Shown piece by piece: positions 38,781 to 47,484 of a DNA stretch of 64,000 nt (positions are counted from its first letter, which is position 1; each line of letters begins with the position of its first letter). Below the pieces are notes generated by a model, which was not told where the DNA came from, did no database searches, and worked only from the letters and a program-made list of their open reading frames with translations. The translations under genes were made by a program, and so were the position numbers. The stretch comes from Bradyrhizobium sp. SRS-191 (GTDB lineage Bacteria; Pseudomonadota; Alphaproteobacteria; Rhizobiales; Xanthobacteraceae). The DNA is taken from the NCBI RefSeq assembly GCF_024586915.1, contig NZ_JANBVS010000006.1, forward strand, positions 300,498 to 364,497, given 5' to 3'.

Positions 38781-38809
38781 AAAAACCCGGACCTTGCGGC
38801 CCGGGTTTT
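38781..38809 (-). terminator. Terminator of the fliI-fliJ transcript
   Basis: Stem AAAACCCGG (38782-38790) with CCGGGTTTT (38801-38809), T-run on the minus strand side. It lies 29 bases beyond the fliJ stop and before the ECF sigma gene start. Confidence 0.7.
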
Positions 38810-38837
38810 CGACAAGTTCCGACCATGACGGTCCGGC

Positions 38838-39257
38838 TCAGGCGATGACGCCGAGCCGGGCGCGCATCAGGCCGATACTGTCCATGTCGGCCTGTTCGCG
38901 GGCGCTCTCCTCGGCCTTTTCGCGGGCCTGGTCGCGCTCGTCGAGCAGCTCGACCTTCTTCATCTCCTCGAACGCCTCGGACAAAGCGGCCTTGGCGTCC
39001 TCGAGCTGGGCGCGCAGCTCGTCGGCGGAGCGCGTCAGGTTCTCGCGGCGCTGGATCGCCGCCTTGGCATAGGTCGGATAGGCAAAATGGGTCGGGTCGT
39101 TGATGCCGGCCCGCTCCTGCTCGGTCTGGATCTCCCGCTCGAGCTCAGACGACATGCGCTGGAAGTCAGCGATCATGCCCTCGATCTGCGTCACCCGGCG
39201 GCGTTTCTCATCCACCTGAAATTTCTTCAGACGGATCAGCGTTTCGCGCGACTTCAT
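38838..39257 (-). CDS. fliJ: Flagellar export chaperone FliJ
   Basis: 139 aa, almost wholly alpha-helical coiled coil: KSRETLIRLKKFQVDEKRRRVTQIEGMIADF, then a long Glu/Lys/Arg-rich helix. This is the FliJ pattern in size and composition. FliJ acts with FliI and FlhA in flagellar export. Directly downstream of fliI, ended by its own terminator. Confidence 0.88.
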   Translation of the reverse strand: MKSRETLIRLKKFQVDEKRRRVTQIEGMIADFQRMSSELEREIQTEQERAGINDPTHFAYPTYAKAAIQRRENLTRSADELRAQLEDAKAALSEAFEEMKKVELLDERDQAREKAEESAREQADMDSIGLMRARLGVIA

Positions 39258-39366
39258 CGACTCATACTCCCCAGAAGTCCCGTAGACGGCGCGGGACAGG
39301 GCCGGCCGCCCTTACTGGGCCTGCCGACTAGGCTCGTTACATGGAGGGGATGATTACCCGACAAAG

Positions 39367-40692
39367 TTAGCTTTCCGTTTCCAAGCGCCCCAAGATCTGT
39401 TCCAGCTCCCGATACCCCTGCGCGAGCCCACAGACCTCGTCCTTGCGCTGCCTGAGGAATGCCTCCAAGGGCTCGTGCAGCCGGATCGCCTCGTCGACCT
39501 CCGGGCTGGAGCCCGCGCGATAGGCGCCGAGCCGGATCAGCTCTTCCATGTCGGCGTAGGTCGCCATCACCTGGCGCGCCCGCATGATGGTCGGCAGAAA
39601 CACCGGGTCGGCCGATTTCGGCATCGTCCGCGACACCGATTTGAGAATATTGATCGCCGGATAGCGGCCACGTTCGGCGATCGAACGCTGCATCACGACG
39701 TGGCCGTCGAGAATGCCGCGCACCGCGTCCGCGACCGGCTCATTATGATCGTCGCCGTCGACCAGCACCGTGAAGATCCCGGTGATGGTCCCATCGCCGC
39801 TGCCGGGCCCGGCCCGCTCCAGCAGCTTCGGCAGTTCGGTAAAGACGGTCGGCGTGTAGCCCTTCGCGGTCGGCGGCTCGCCGGCCGACAGCCCGATCTC
39901 ACGCTGCGCCATCGCAAAGCGCGTCACCGAGTCCATCAGGCAGAGAACATCCTTACCCTCGTCGCGAAAATATTCGGAGATTGCGAGCGTCAGATACGCC
40001 GCCTGCCGCCGCATCAGCGCCGGTTCGTCCGACGTCGCGACGACGACGACGGAGCGCGCGAGACCCTCCTCGCCGAGATCGTCCTGCAGGAACTCCTGCA
40101 CCTCGCGGCCGCGTTCGCCGATCAACCCGATCACCGAGATGTCCGCATCGACGTTGCGCGCCAGCATCGACAGCAGCACCGATTTGCCGACGCCGGACCC
40201 GGCGAAGATGCCGAGCCGCTGGCCGCGGCAGCAGGTGAGAAAGGTGTTCAGGGAGCGCACACCGAGATCGAGCGGCGCACCGACGCGCTTGCGCGAATGC
40301 GCCGGCGGCGGATTGTTGCGGTAGGGAACCGGCGAGGCGCCTGACGGCAGCGGCCCCTTGCCGTCGATCGGCTCGCCCATCGCGTTGATGACGCGGCCAA
40401 GCCAGGCCGGCGACGGCCGCACCTGGTTGGCCGAGTTCGCAATCACCGCCCGGCAGCCGCGCCGCACGCCCTCGAGGCCCGCGAACGGCATCACCACCGC
40501 ATTCTTACCGGAAAAGCCGATCACCTCGGCAGGAATGACCGAGCTGCCGGTCTCGATCACGATGCGCGCGCCGACCGACATCGCGTGGATGGGCCCGGCG
40601 ATCTCCACCATCAATCCCTTCACGCCGACGACGCGGCCATAGGTGTTCACGGCGTCGATGTCGTTGATCTGCTCGGCCAGCGCCTTCATCAT
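39367..40692 (-). CDS. fliI: Flagellum-specific ATPase FliI
   Basis: 441 aa. Walker [25 protein letters not shown], Walker [19 protein letters not shown] and the F1-beta-like [20 protein letters not shown] are diagnostic for FliI. It forms the hexameric ATPase of flagellar protein export with FliH and FliJ. Divergent from ctrA across a 436-base regulatory region. Confidence 0.96.
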   Translation of the reverse strand: MMKALAEQINDIDAVNTYGRVVGVKGLMVEIAGPIHAMSVGARIVIETGSSVIPAEVIGFSGKNAVVMPFAGLEGVRRGCRAVIANSANQVRPSPAWLGRVINAMGEPIDGKGPLPSGASPVPYRNNPPPAHSRKRVGAPLDLGVRSLNTFLTCCRGQRLGIFAGSGVGKSVLLSMLARNVDADISVIGLIGERGREVQEFLQDDLGEEGLARSVVVVATSDEPALMRRQAAYLTLAISEYFRDEGKDVLCLMDSVTRFAMAQREIGLSAGEPPTAKGYTPTVFTELPKLLERAGPGSGDGTITGIFTVLVDGDDHNEPVADAVRGILDGHVVMQRSIAERGRYPAINILKSVSRTMPKSADPVFLPTIMRARQVMATYADMEELIRLGAYRAGSSPEVDEAIRLHEPLEAFLRQRKDEVCGLAQGYRELEQILGRLETES

Positions 40693-41128
40693 GAAACGCC
40701 CTTCATCACGAAATGCCTTTCATCGCGCCCCGCCCTTCATCACCGCACCGCCTTCATTGCGAAAACCTTAAGTAGGGGCAGATTCGCGTCGCCGGTTTAA
40801 CTCTGTGTTTACTCGCATCATTAATCATTGCGTCATGGTCTGGAGTGACTGACGTAGTGCGCCTTGCCGCCCCCCAAAAGCGGTGAGGAACGAGAGTCGG
40901 TTAGTTCCATCTCTTCACATGGAGCTTGAACGAGGACGGCTGAGAAAAACTGCTTCTTCGCAACACCTTACGGCGATTCGACAAAAATTGCACGGATAGA
41001 GCTTGCGCAGCGGAATCAGGATTTGTTAACCATCTCTCGTCAGGATCCGAATCAGTTGTTCAAAGGCGTTTTGAGTGCCGCGGTGGCGGCCGACCTGACG
41101 CCCGGAGCGGCGACTATGGGGAACTGGC
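40693..41128. promoter_or_regulatory. ctrA/fliI divergent control region with five GANTC sites and a CtrA-like box
   Basis: 436 bases with no gene. GANTC (CcrM methylation) sites begin at 40781, 40894, 40975, 41013 and 41049. TTAA-N7-TTTA at 40797-40811 is one mismatch from a CtrA box, and TTAACCAT occurs at 41026. In Caulobacter ctrA transcription is tuned by CcrM methylation and by CtrA itself; the clustering fits a similar cell-cycle circuit. Confidence 0.6.
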
Positions 41129-41830
41129 ATGCGCGTTTTGCTGATTGAGGATGACAGCGCCGTCGCGCAGTCGATCGAGCTGATGTTGAAGTCCGAGAGC
41201 TTCAACGTCTACACGACTGACCTTGGCGAAGAAGGTGTCGACCTCGGCAAGTTGTACGACTACGACATCATTCTTCTCGATCTCAATCTGCCCGACATGT
41301 CCGGTTACGACGTGCTCAAGCAGTTGCGCGTCTCGAAGATCAAGACGCCGATCCTCATTTTGTCCGGCCTCGCCGGCATCGAGGACAAGGTCAAGGGTCT
41401 CGGCTTCGGCGCCGACGACTACATGACCAAGCCGTTCCACAAGGACGAGCTGATCGCCCGCATCCACGCCATCGTGCGGCGCTCCAAGGGCCACGCCCAG
41501 TCGGTCATCCAGACCGGCGACCTCGTCGTCAACCTCGACACCAAGACGGTCGAAGTCGGCGGCCAGCGCGTGCACCTGACCGGCAAGGAATACCAGATGC
41601 TGGAGCTGCTCTCGCTCCGCAAGGGCACGACGCTCACCAAGGAGATGTTCCTCAATCATCTCTACGGCGGCATGGACGAGCCCGAACTGAAGATCATCGA
41701 CGTCTTCATCTGCAAGCTGCGCAAGAAGCTCGCCAACGCCTCCGAAGGCCGCAACTTCATCGAGACCGTCTGGGGCCGCGGCTACGTGCTGCGCGAGCCG
41801 CACGATCTCGACGAGCGCATTCCCGCCTGA
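41129..41830 (+). CDS. ctrA: Cell-cycle response regulator CtrA
   Basis: 233 aa, usual size. Receiver domain [20 protein letters not shown] with phospho-Asp in [17 protein letters not shown] and Lys in [11 protein letters not shown]. OmpR-type DNA-binding domain with [17 protein letters not shown] and [15 protein letters not shown]. CtrA binds TTAA-N7-TTAA and controls division, flagella and DNA methylation in alphaproteobacteria. Near-identity to known CtrA sequences in both domains leaves little doubt. Followed by a strong terminator. Confidence 0.97.
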   Translation: MRVLLIEDDSAVAQSIELMLKSESFNVYTTDLGEEGVDLGKLYDYDIILLDLNLPDMSGYDVLKQLRVSKIKTPILILSGLAGIEDKVKGLGFGADDYMTKPFHKDELIARIHAIVRRSKGHAQSVIQTGDLVVNLDTKTVEVGGQRVHLTGKEYQMLELLSLRKGTTLTKEMFLNHLYGGMDEPELKIIDVFICKLRKKLANASEGRNFIETVWGRGYVLREPHDLDERIPA

Positions 41831-41882
41831 TCTTTCACTGGGTTTACCGGCGAGCCTCACAGCTCGCTCCTCCCAGACTGGG

Positions 41883-41907
41883 CCCCGCCGCAAATGGCGG
41901 GGTTTTT
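41883..41907 (+). terminator. Rho-independent terminator after ctrA
   Basis: CCCCGCC (41883-41889), 6-base loop, GGCGGGG (41896-41902), then TTTTT. It lies 53 bases after the ctrA stop. Confidence 0.85.
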
Positions 41908-42001
41908 GTTTGTGGGGGTGGTGATTGGTGATGGGTTGGCCCTTTGCGTCTTGGGCGATCGGCATTGGAGCCAAGCTCTCGCCAATCGCACGGTGCGCTC
42001 C

Positions 42002-42176
42002 CCTCCCCCTTGCGGGGAGGGGTCGGGGGTGGGGGTCCCCGGAAATGGTCTGCATGAGACTCACCGCACTCTAGCGGACTAAGTGAACTCGTTGCTCGTA
42101 CCATCCCTGCCCCAAGCTCCGTCCTGAGCAAGAAACCCCCACCCCCAACCCCTCCCCGCAAGGGGGAGGGGAGCCG
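42002..42176. repeat. Inverted-repeat element, CCTCCCC/GGGGAGG type
   Basis: Arm CCTCCCCCTTGCGGGGAGGG plus GTCGGGGGTGGGGGT near 42002-42036, and its complement near 42136-42176, about 100 bases apart. Each arm is itself a small hairpin. Same class of element as those at 47079-47304 and 49734-49891. Confidence 0.75.
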
Positions 42177-42233
42177 ACCGCCGTCGCCGCAACAGCACGG
42201 CTCAAACGTCCACACAGGCCCCTCGCCTCGCTC

Positions 42234-42314
42234 CGTCATTGCGAGGAGCGAAGCGACGAAGCAATCCAGAGTCCTCGCTCGGCCCTGGATTGCTTCGCTG
42301 CGCCCGCAATGACG
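42234..42314. repeat. CGTCATTGCGAGGAGC palindromic element, copy 1
   Basis: CGTCATTGCGAGGAGCGAAG at 42234 continues into a GACGAAGCAATCCAG segment, and the complement (CTGGATTGCTTCG ... GCAATGACG) ends at 42314. Long imperfect hairpin. A second copy with the same arms is at 47356-47468. Confidence 0.8.
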
Positions 42315-42429
42315 CTGGGGCGCGTTCACCTCAAGACGCTTGCATGACATCTGCGGATGCGCCTTCAACGGACATGCGGACGAACCATCGCGATCTCGCA
42401 GCGCCCCGCGCCTGAGTTGTTCGGCATCC

Positions 42430-42860
42430 TCACCGCCCTCCTCCAAACTGAGGGCGCAGGGAAGGCCGGGCGCTGGCCGCGCCCGTGGCCCGCCTGCAGA
42501 AAAAGAATGCAGGCGCGGCAGTCACCACAGGTCTGGCCGATCACCCGGCCCTCCCTGCGCGATGGCTTTACGATTTATACGCGATCTCCTTGGGGACCGG
42601 CTGTCTTGCCCCCATCACCCGCAGGCCGCGTCAACCGCAACGCCCACGTGCTTGGCCTCAGCTTCGGGAGGCCAGGACCACGCGATTTCACCGTGCGCTA
42701 AGGGATCGTTCGTCGGCACGGCGAACCATGCTGCGCTCCGAAGCGCCCATCGCATCCCACACCGACGTCCGTGACGACCGCGAAGCGTCCCCTCGTTGGG
42801 GCGGGACGAAGCGGAGTAAAGCACATTTTCTGAGAAAACGAAAGAAGAATTTTTGAGAAG
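42430..42860 (-). repeat. Dispersed Bradyrhizobium-type repeat, copy 2 (inverted to copy 1)
   Basis: Reverse complement matches 33245-33670 over most of its length, including GGGATGCGATGGGCGC and the GGGAAGGCCGGGCGCTGGCC arm. The copies are about 9 kb apart in opposite orientation and flank flhA, fliI and ctrA. Short frames are not conserved between copies, so it is scored as repeat, not gene. Confidence 0.75.
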
Positions 42861-43193
42861 CCGAAATCGACGCGCGCCGTGCTCGACTCGACGGCGTCTG
42901 CGCGACTTTCCGGGTGCACCGCAGGACGATCGCCTATGTCGATCTCGGGCTATCGCCAAGACCAACTCTGGCAGTTGGTTACTCAGTCGTGCCCGAGCTC
43001 ATCCCCCTTGCGCGGCCCGAGCCGCATCGGCACGGCGAAGGCCCGGCCATGACGATGAGGAAACAGATGAACGCAATACTCCCGTCTCGTGCGATCGCCT
43101 TGCGGTGTACCGCGAGGCGACAACCTCGCACCGTGGCTCCCCCCCTGGAAAATATGATGTGACGCGCTATCGTCGACAAAGAAGGAGCCGGAC

Positions 43194-43421
43194 ATGACCA
43201 AATTGCTCGATCAAGCGCTGGAAGCCGTTCGCCGCCTCCCCTCCGAGGCGCAAGACGAGATCGCGCGCGCGATGCTGACGCTTGCCGGCGAGGATCACGA
43301 GCCTGAAGACATCGTCCCGTCGCACCTGCCCGATGTGCTGGAGAGTCTTTCCCAGGCGAAGCGCCGACAATTTGCCACCGATGCCGAGATCGAGGCCGCG
43401 TTCCGCCGCTTCGATCCATGA
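43194..43421 (+). CDS. Antitoxin-like protein of a ParE/RelE-type module
   Basis: 75 aa: TKLLDQALEAVRRLPSEAQDEIARAMLTLAGE, then SLSQAKRRQFATDAEIEAAFRRFDP. This is the pattern of small rhizobial antitoxins encoded before a ParE-type toxin, with the helical N-terminus and the SLxQAxRxxFATDxEI tail. The stop overlaps an ATG (ATGA), as expected for a coupled toxin gene, but the toxin frame is broken (see next entry). Confidence 0.75.
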   Translation: MTKLLDQALEAVRRLPSEAQDEIARAMLTLAGEDHEPEDIVPSHLPDVLESLSQAKRRQFATDAEIEAAFRRFDP

Positions 43422-43507
43422 AGCTTCGCTTCACGCCGCGCCGACAACATCGCGGCGATCGCGGACGACATACGCAATCAGATCCGCGCCGCCCGACGCA
43501 ATTAGAT
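43418..43507 (+). pseudogene. Remnant of a ParE-type toxin gene
   Basis: The ATG at 43418 overlaps the antitoxin stop and encodes MKLRFTPR, the usual ParE N-terminus. The continuation DNIAAIADDIRNQIRAA is found from 43443 in another frame and stops at a TAG near 43505. A 5-base deletion around 43440 would explain the shift, and the C-terminal two thirds of ParE is absent. So the toxin is both frameshifted and truncated. Confidence 0.7.
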
Positions 43508-43635
43508 CACATCGGCGCACCTCGGTGCTACGACAGCCGCTTTCGATCGGACTAGAATTCGAACAATTTGCGACATACATATCTAAATTGATCGTCGTGC
43601 ATACCTAATAGTGATTGACCAGCTGGAGACCACGC

Positions 43636-44364
43636 ATGCGCATCCTTCCAAGCGAGATCATATTCGCTATTGAATCTATTATCGGATTGAAATCTACCGA
43701 CATCGACGACCGGAGACTGAAGCACCACTATCTACCGGAAGTTAAGGCTATCCTCGCGCTACTCAATGACGTACCCAGCGAGCTATTGGAATTGCCGTTT
43801 CAGAGCTATTTGGAGTTAACTCGCTGCCGAGCCGTTCTTGCCGTGACAGTCGCGCGCTGGGAAGTCGGCGACACGATTGTCGTCCGCGACGTGGACGGCA
43901 AAGACGCAATTGAGCGTGTCCGCCGATTGATGTTGCAATGTCGAGATACTGTCCCTCCTCCCAAGCCCGAACTACCATTTATTGAAAACGCCGACCGACG
44001 AGCAAGTATTGAAGAAAGAATTCGGGCTGCATGGATAGACTTTAGTGCGCAGGAATGGCTCGGTGCAACGACATTTGCCGGATCTGCGTTGGAATCAATT
44101 CTCCTTTGGGCGATAGAAGACGCCAACCTAAAAACAAAGAAGGCGCCAAATGACATGGTTCTTTCCGAGCTCGTCGACGCCGCTGCGAGAGCCGGACTCC
44201 TGACATCCGACGGAGAAGCGCTTGCACATATGGCAAGAGACGCACGCAACCTCATTCACCCTGGACGAGTTGCAAAACTTGGAGTTACCTGTACCAAAGC
44301 CTCGGCGCTTACAGCAATGGCAGCACTCTATACTATCGCAGAAGAACTATCGAATAAGCCGTGA
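43636..44364 (+). CDS. Hypothetical protein with HEPN-like C-terminal motif
   Basis: 242 aa from ATG at 43636, preceded by GGAG. AT-richer than the flanks, suggesting transfer. The N-terminal half is helical with KHHYLPEVKAILALLNDVPSE. The C-terminal half (about 135-240) has GATTFAGSALESILLWAIED and then RDARNLIHPGR, a Rx4-6H pattern like that of HEPN/DUF4145-type proteins, many of which are RNases or abortive-infection effectors. No partner nucleotidyltransferase is next to it. Family assignment is tentative. Confidence 0.6.
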   Translation: MRILPSEIIFAIESIIGLKSTDIDDRRLKHHYLPEVKAILALLNDVPSELLELPFQSYLELTRCRAVLAVTVARWEVGDTIVVRDVDGKDAIERVRRLMLQCRDTVPPPKPELPFIENADRRASIEERIRAAWIDFSAQEWLGATTFAGSALESILLWAIEDANLKTKKAPNDMVLSELVDAAARAGLLTSDGEALAHMARDARNLIHPGRVAKLGVTCTKASALTAMAALYTIAEELSNKP

Positions 44365-44751
44365 ACTCCCCACCATCGGGCCTCGCCAAGTGCGATGCTG
44401 CGTCCCGCGCGTCAGTTTCCCGGCAATAGCTATTGAAAGCGCGGCTTGAGCGCCAGACTGCGACGCGGCTCCTATCGAAGATGGCACGCATGCGGCTTTC
44501 CCATTCAAGCAACCATAGCGCCGGCGTTTTCCGATGATCGACTTGGATTACAGTGACGCTGCATAAGACTACCCCGTGCTCAGCTTCCTCGGATGGTGGA
44601 CGGACGGCCTACCGACACGGCTGCCGAGGACTGGAGCGATCGGATGCCCTTGATGAGCTTAGGGCAAAGAGACGAGATCATGATGCGATCCCGCGGACTC
44701 GCATCATGATCTCCCGGGCCTAGTCCGCGGTTACGGTTCTGCGCGCGGCGC
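44365..44751. other. Intergenic region, nothing recognised
   Basis: 387 bases between the HEPN-like gene and the end of the phospholipase D-like gene. No gene, repeat or clear terminator was seen; a partial dyad of GATCATGATGCG type occurs near 44680-44705. Confidence 0.4.
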
Positions 44752-46881
44752 TCAGCGTCCCTTCTTCTTCGTAGCACTCTTCTTGGCTCGCTTGGGGGGT
44801 TTGGTCGCGGTCTTCTTCGCTGGACGCTTCTCCGCCTTCTTGCCCACCTTGGCTTTCGCCTTCTTCGCTGAGGCATTGCGCTTGTTCTTCGTCTTCGACG
44901 CGTTCTTGACGACCTTCCTCTTCGTCGTCTTCTTGCGGCCGGCCAAAGTCTTCGCTGCAGCCGCAGCCTTCTTCGCTGTCTTCTTTGCCGGCTTCGCAGG
45001 CTTCTCGGCAGGCTTGGCCGTCCCGCCATTCTTCGCTGGCTTCTTCACCACGCCGCCACTGCTGCTCTCGCCACCGCTTGAAGCCGGAGCCCCGCCCGCC
45101 GCCGACAGCCAGAACCGCAGCTCCGGCGACTTCTCTTGCGTGCCCTTGATGTAGCGGTCCTGCCAGGTGTCGTCGCCTTGAAGCGGCTTGCCGAAGATGT
45201 CGGGGTGCTCTTTCAGCAGGAAGCGCCAGGCGTAGTGGTCGTAGAGGTCGAGGACGTGGCAGGCATACGCTTCGGCGAGGCCGCGGTGGCCGCGGATGAT
45301 CAGCATGTTCTCGTCGTTGTTGTGCGAGGCGCGGAAGCCGAGATTGTGCGAGCCGGTGACGACGACGCAATCGTCGCTGAAGGGATCGATCACCACGATC
45401 TTGTTGTGGATGATGGCGAAGCCGTATTTGGCGAGCTCGCGCTCCCATTTGCCGAAGGCGTCCTGCACCGCGCCGGCCGGCACGCCGCGGAAATCGATGC
45501 TGCCCTTCTCGCCCGCCTTCTTCGGCTTGCCGGATTCGCCGACCACCTTGACCTCCGGCGCGTCGCCGTCGTCGTCGCCGCCGCCTTCCGAATGGCCGCC
45601 GGAATGCAGCGCGGCGGAGAAGTTGGTGGCGCGCACCGGGCTGGTCAGCGCGCCGCGCACGAACAGGTCCGGCTTGTCCTTGAGCAGCTGGCCGGCGACG
45701 TCGAGGATCGAGTTGTTGCCGGGATCGAAGGCAAGGAACAGCACGGCGTGCTTGGCCCCGCGCATCAGCTCGAACACCCGGCCCATGTCGTTCGGCGCCT
45801 TCGGCGCCTTGCCGAGCTTGCCGGGCGTGTTCGGCGAGAACATCGGCTCGATGGTGACGCCATGGCCGAGATCGATCGGCGCCTGGATGGAGCTGGCGTT
45901 GTTGGCATGGGCGAAGTCGCGCAGCGTCTTCGATTGCAGCGCCGCCTTGTCGCCATCGGCGGCATCGACATCGGCCTTCAGCGCATTCCAATACGACAGA
46001 TAGCGCGCGGCGAGCTCCGGGCTCTCAACCACCAGCGCGTTGTTGGTCTGGGTACACAGACCGGTGGAGGTCCAGTTGGTCGAGCCCGAGAGCACCGCGG
46101 CCGGCTTGCCGTTCTCGGTGAGCACCATGAACTTGTTGTGCGGGATGCTGCCCTTGCCGAGGATGCGGTCGATCACGGTGACGCCGGCCGCCTTCAGGTT
46201 GGTACGGTTCTCGGCATCGGCGTCGTCGGTGTCCTTGCCCTGCTCGTTGCCGAGGATGACGGTGCGGCTCTTCGGGTTCTGGTGCAGCTGCTTCTCGAGG
46301 CCATTGGGATCATTGAGCTCATAGAGCGCGGCGTGGATGGTGCCGCCACCGGCATCCGCGCGCTTCAAGAGCGACGTCAGGCCGTCCTGCAGCTGGCCCA
46401 TCAGGTTGATGCGGATCTTGTCATTGGGATCAAGGATGTGTGGCGCCAGTGCCGGCACGCTCGGGTGATCGTTCAGCGCATGCGTCAACGCCTGGGTCGC
46501 GGTGATGCCGCGGTTGAAATAGACGTGGAACGGCGGCCGCTCCGGCGTCAGGGTGACCTGATTGCTCTCCAGCGGCGCGACGCCGGCGAGCGGCGTCAAG
46601 GTCTGGCCAGGCGTGCCGCCCATCGGCACGATGCGATATTTGTAGGTGCCGCCGCGCTTGGCCTTGAGGTCCTTCCACCAGAATTTCTGCACCGGGGCCT
46701 GGTCGGTATTGAGCTTGTCGGCGGTCTGCCCGGCAAAGCGCGCCAGCGCCGGCAGCAGGGTGTCTGAATTGTCGGCGAGATCGATGCGGTGAATGGCAAA
46801 GCCGAGACAGCCGTCGAGGCGGCGATCGAAGGTCCAGGCGACGACGGCAATATCATTATTGGAAAATGCAAGCGCGGGCAT
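44752..46881 (-). CDS. Phospholipase D-like protein with histone-H1-like tail
   Basis: 709 aa from ATG at 46881 (AAGGA upstream), no signal peptide. Two HKD-type motifs: IPHNKFMVLT...GSTNW (His248, with Thr where Asp is usual) and IHNKIVVID...GSHNLGF (His492, Lys494, Asp499, intact). A Gly/Asp-rich insert (about 427-442) lies between them. Residues 613-709 are almost only Lys, Ala, Pro, Arg and Thr (KKPAKNGG, KKTAKKAAAAAK), like the histone H1-type tails of bacterial DNA-binding proteins. PLD-family members include phospholipases and nucleases; the basic tail favours a nucleic-acid-linked role (inference). Confidence 0.8.
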   Translation of the reverse strand: MPALAFSNNDIAVVAWTFDRRLDGCLGFAIHRIDLADNSDTLLPALARFAGQTADKLNTDQAPVQKFWWKDLKAKRGGTYKYRIVPMGGTPGQTLTPLAGVAPLESNQVTLTPERPPFHVYFNRGITATQALTHALNDHPSVPALAPHILDPNDKIRINLMGQLQDGLTSLLKRADAGGGTIHAALYELNDPNGLEKQLHQNPKSRTVILGNEQGKDTDDADAENRTNLKAAGVTVIDRILGKGSIPHNKFMVLTENGKPAAVLSGSTNWTSTGLCTQTNNALVVESPELAARYLSYWNALKADVDAADGDKAALQSKTLRDFAHANNASSIQAPIDLGHGVTIEPMFSPNTPGKLGKAPKAPNDMGRVFELMRGAKHAVLFLAFDPGNNSILDVAGQLLKDKPDLFVRGALTSPVRATNFSAALHSGGHSEGGGDDDGDAPEVKVVGESGKPKKAGEKGSIDFRGVPAGAVQDAFGKWERELAKYGFAIIHNKIVVIDPFSDDCVVVTGSHNLGFRASHNNDENMLIIRGHRGLAEAYACHVLDLYDHYAWRFLLKEHPDIFGKPLQGDDTWQDRYIKGTQEKSPELRFWLSAAGGAPASSGGESSSGGVVKKPAKNGGTAKPAEKPAKPAKKTAKKAAAAAKTLAGRKKTTKRKVVKNASKTKNKRNASAKKAKAKVGKKAEKRPAKKTATKPPKRAKKSATKKKGR

Positions 46882-47078
46882 GGCGGCACATCCTTGTCTT
46901 GATGACCTCGAGCGAAGCGGCTCAGACAATATGTCGCAGGGTTGCAACAATGGTTCGACACATCCGGGGGAGGAAGGCGAGATCGAGGCGGGGTCGCGCT
47001 GCAGTGCGGGAGAGGACGGGGCAGCGCCGTGGAACCGGCCGGCTGCACATCAAACCGAACCCAAAGCCGCAACGACGG

Positions 47079-47304
47079 TGCGCTCCCTCGCCCCGCTCTT
47101 GCGGGGAGAGGGTTGGGGTGAGGGGCAGCCGCACGGGCGGTGTCGATGAAAATGCCCTCCTGACCCACGCTAGACGTGCATGAGGATGAGCGTCGCTGGG
47201 AAAGATTTCGAAGGAGAAGCTTCGCGGCTCATACTTCGCGTGGGGCTGCCCCTCACCCCGACCCTCTCCCCGTGAAGAACGGGGCGAGGGAGCGCACCGC
47301 CCGT
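47079..47304. repeat. Inverted-repeat element, GTGCGCTCCCTCGCCCCG type
   Basis: Arm at 47079-47139 and its near-complete complement at 47241-47304, about 100 bases between. Each arm has a CCCTCTCCCC hairpin. The rest of 46882-47484 contains only this and the next repeat; no gene was seen. Confidence 0.75.
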
Positions 47305-47355
47305 GAGGTAGAGGACGGAGCGACCAACTATTGTGGAGGCGCGGTGCCTCACCCA

Positions 47356-47468
47356 CGTCATTGCGAGGAGCCACCGGGTCTCGCTTTTGGCGAGCCCGAG
47401 GGCGGGCTCCGCGACGAAGCAATCCAGAGTTCCGGTCGCGGCTCTGGATTGCTTCGCTTGCAATGACG
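47356..47468. repeat. CGTCATTGCGAGGAGC palindromic element, copy 2
   Basis: Same arms as 42234-42314 (CGTCATTGCGAGGAGC, GACGAAGCAATCCAGAG, then the complement ending GCAATGACG). A 30-base internal insert (TCTCGCTTTTGGCGAGCCCG) forms its own hairpin. Lies just beyond the stop of the dihydropyrimidinase gene. Confidence 0.8.
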
Positions 47469-47484
47469 GTGGAAAGAGCTTGCC

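Noticed and set aside
36606..38828. 740-aa + frame over the anti-sigma and sigma genes
   Set aside because: It runs through a strong terminator and opposite two recognisable genes; composition is that of an antisense frame.
42853..43197. Candidate small proteins upstream of the antitoxin gene
   Set aside because: Overlapping frames in repeat-derived sequence with no ribosome site or recognisable pattern.
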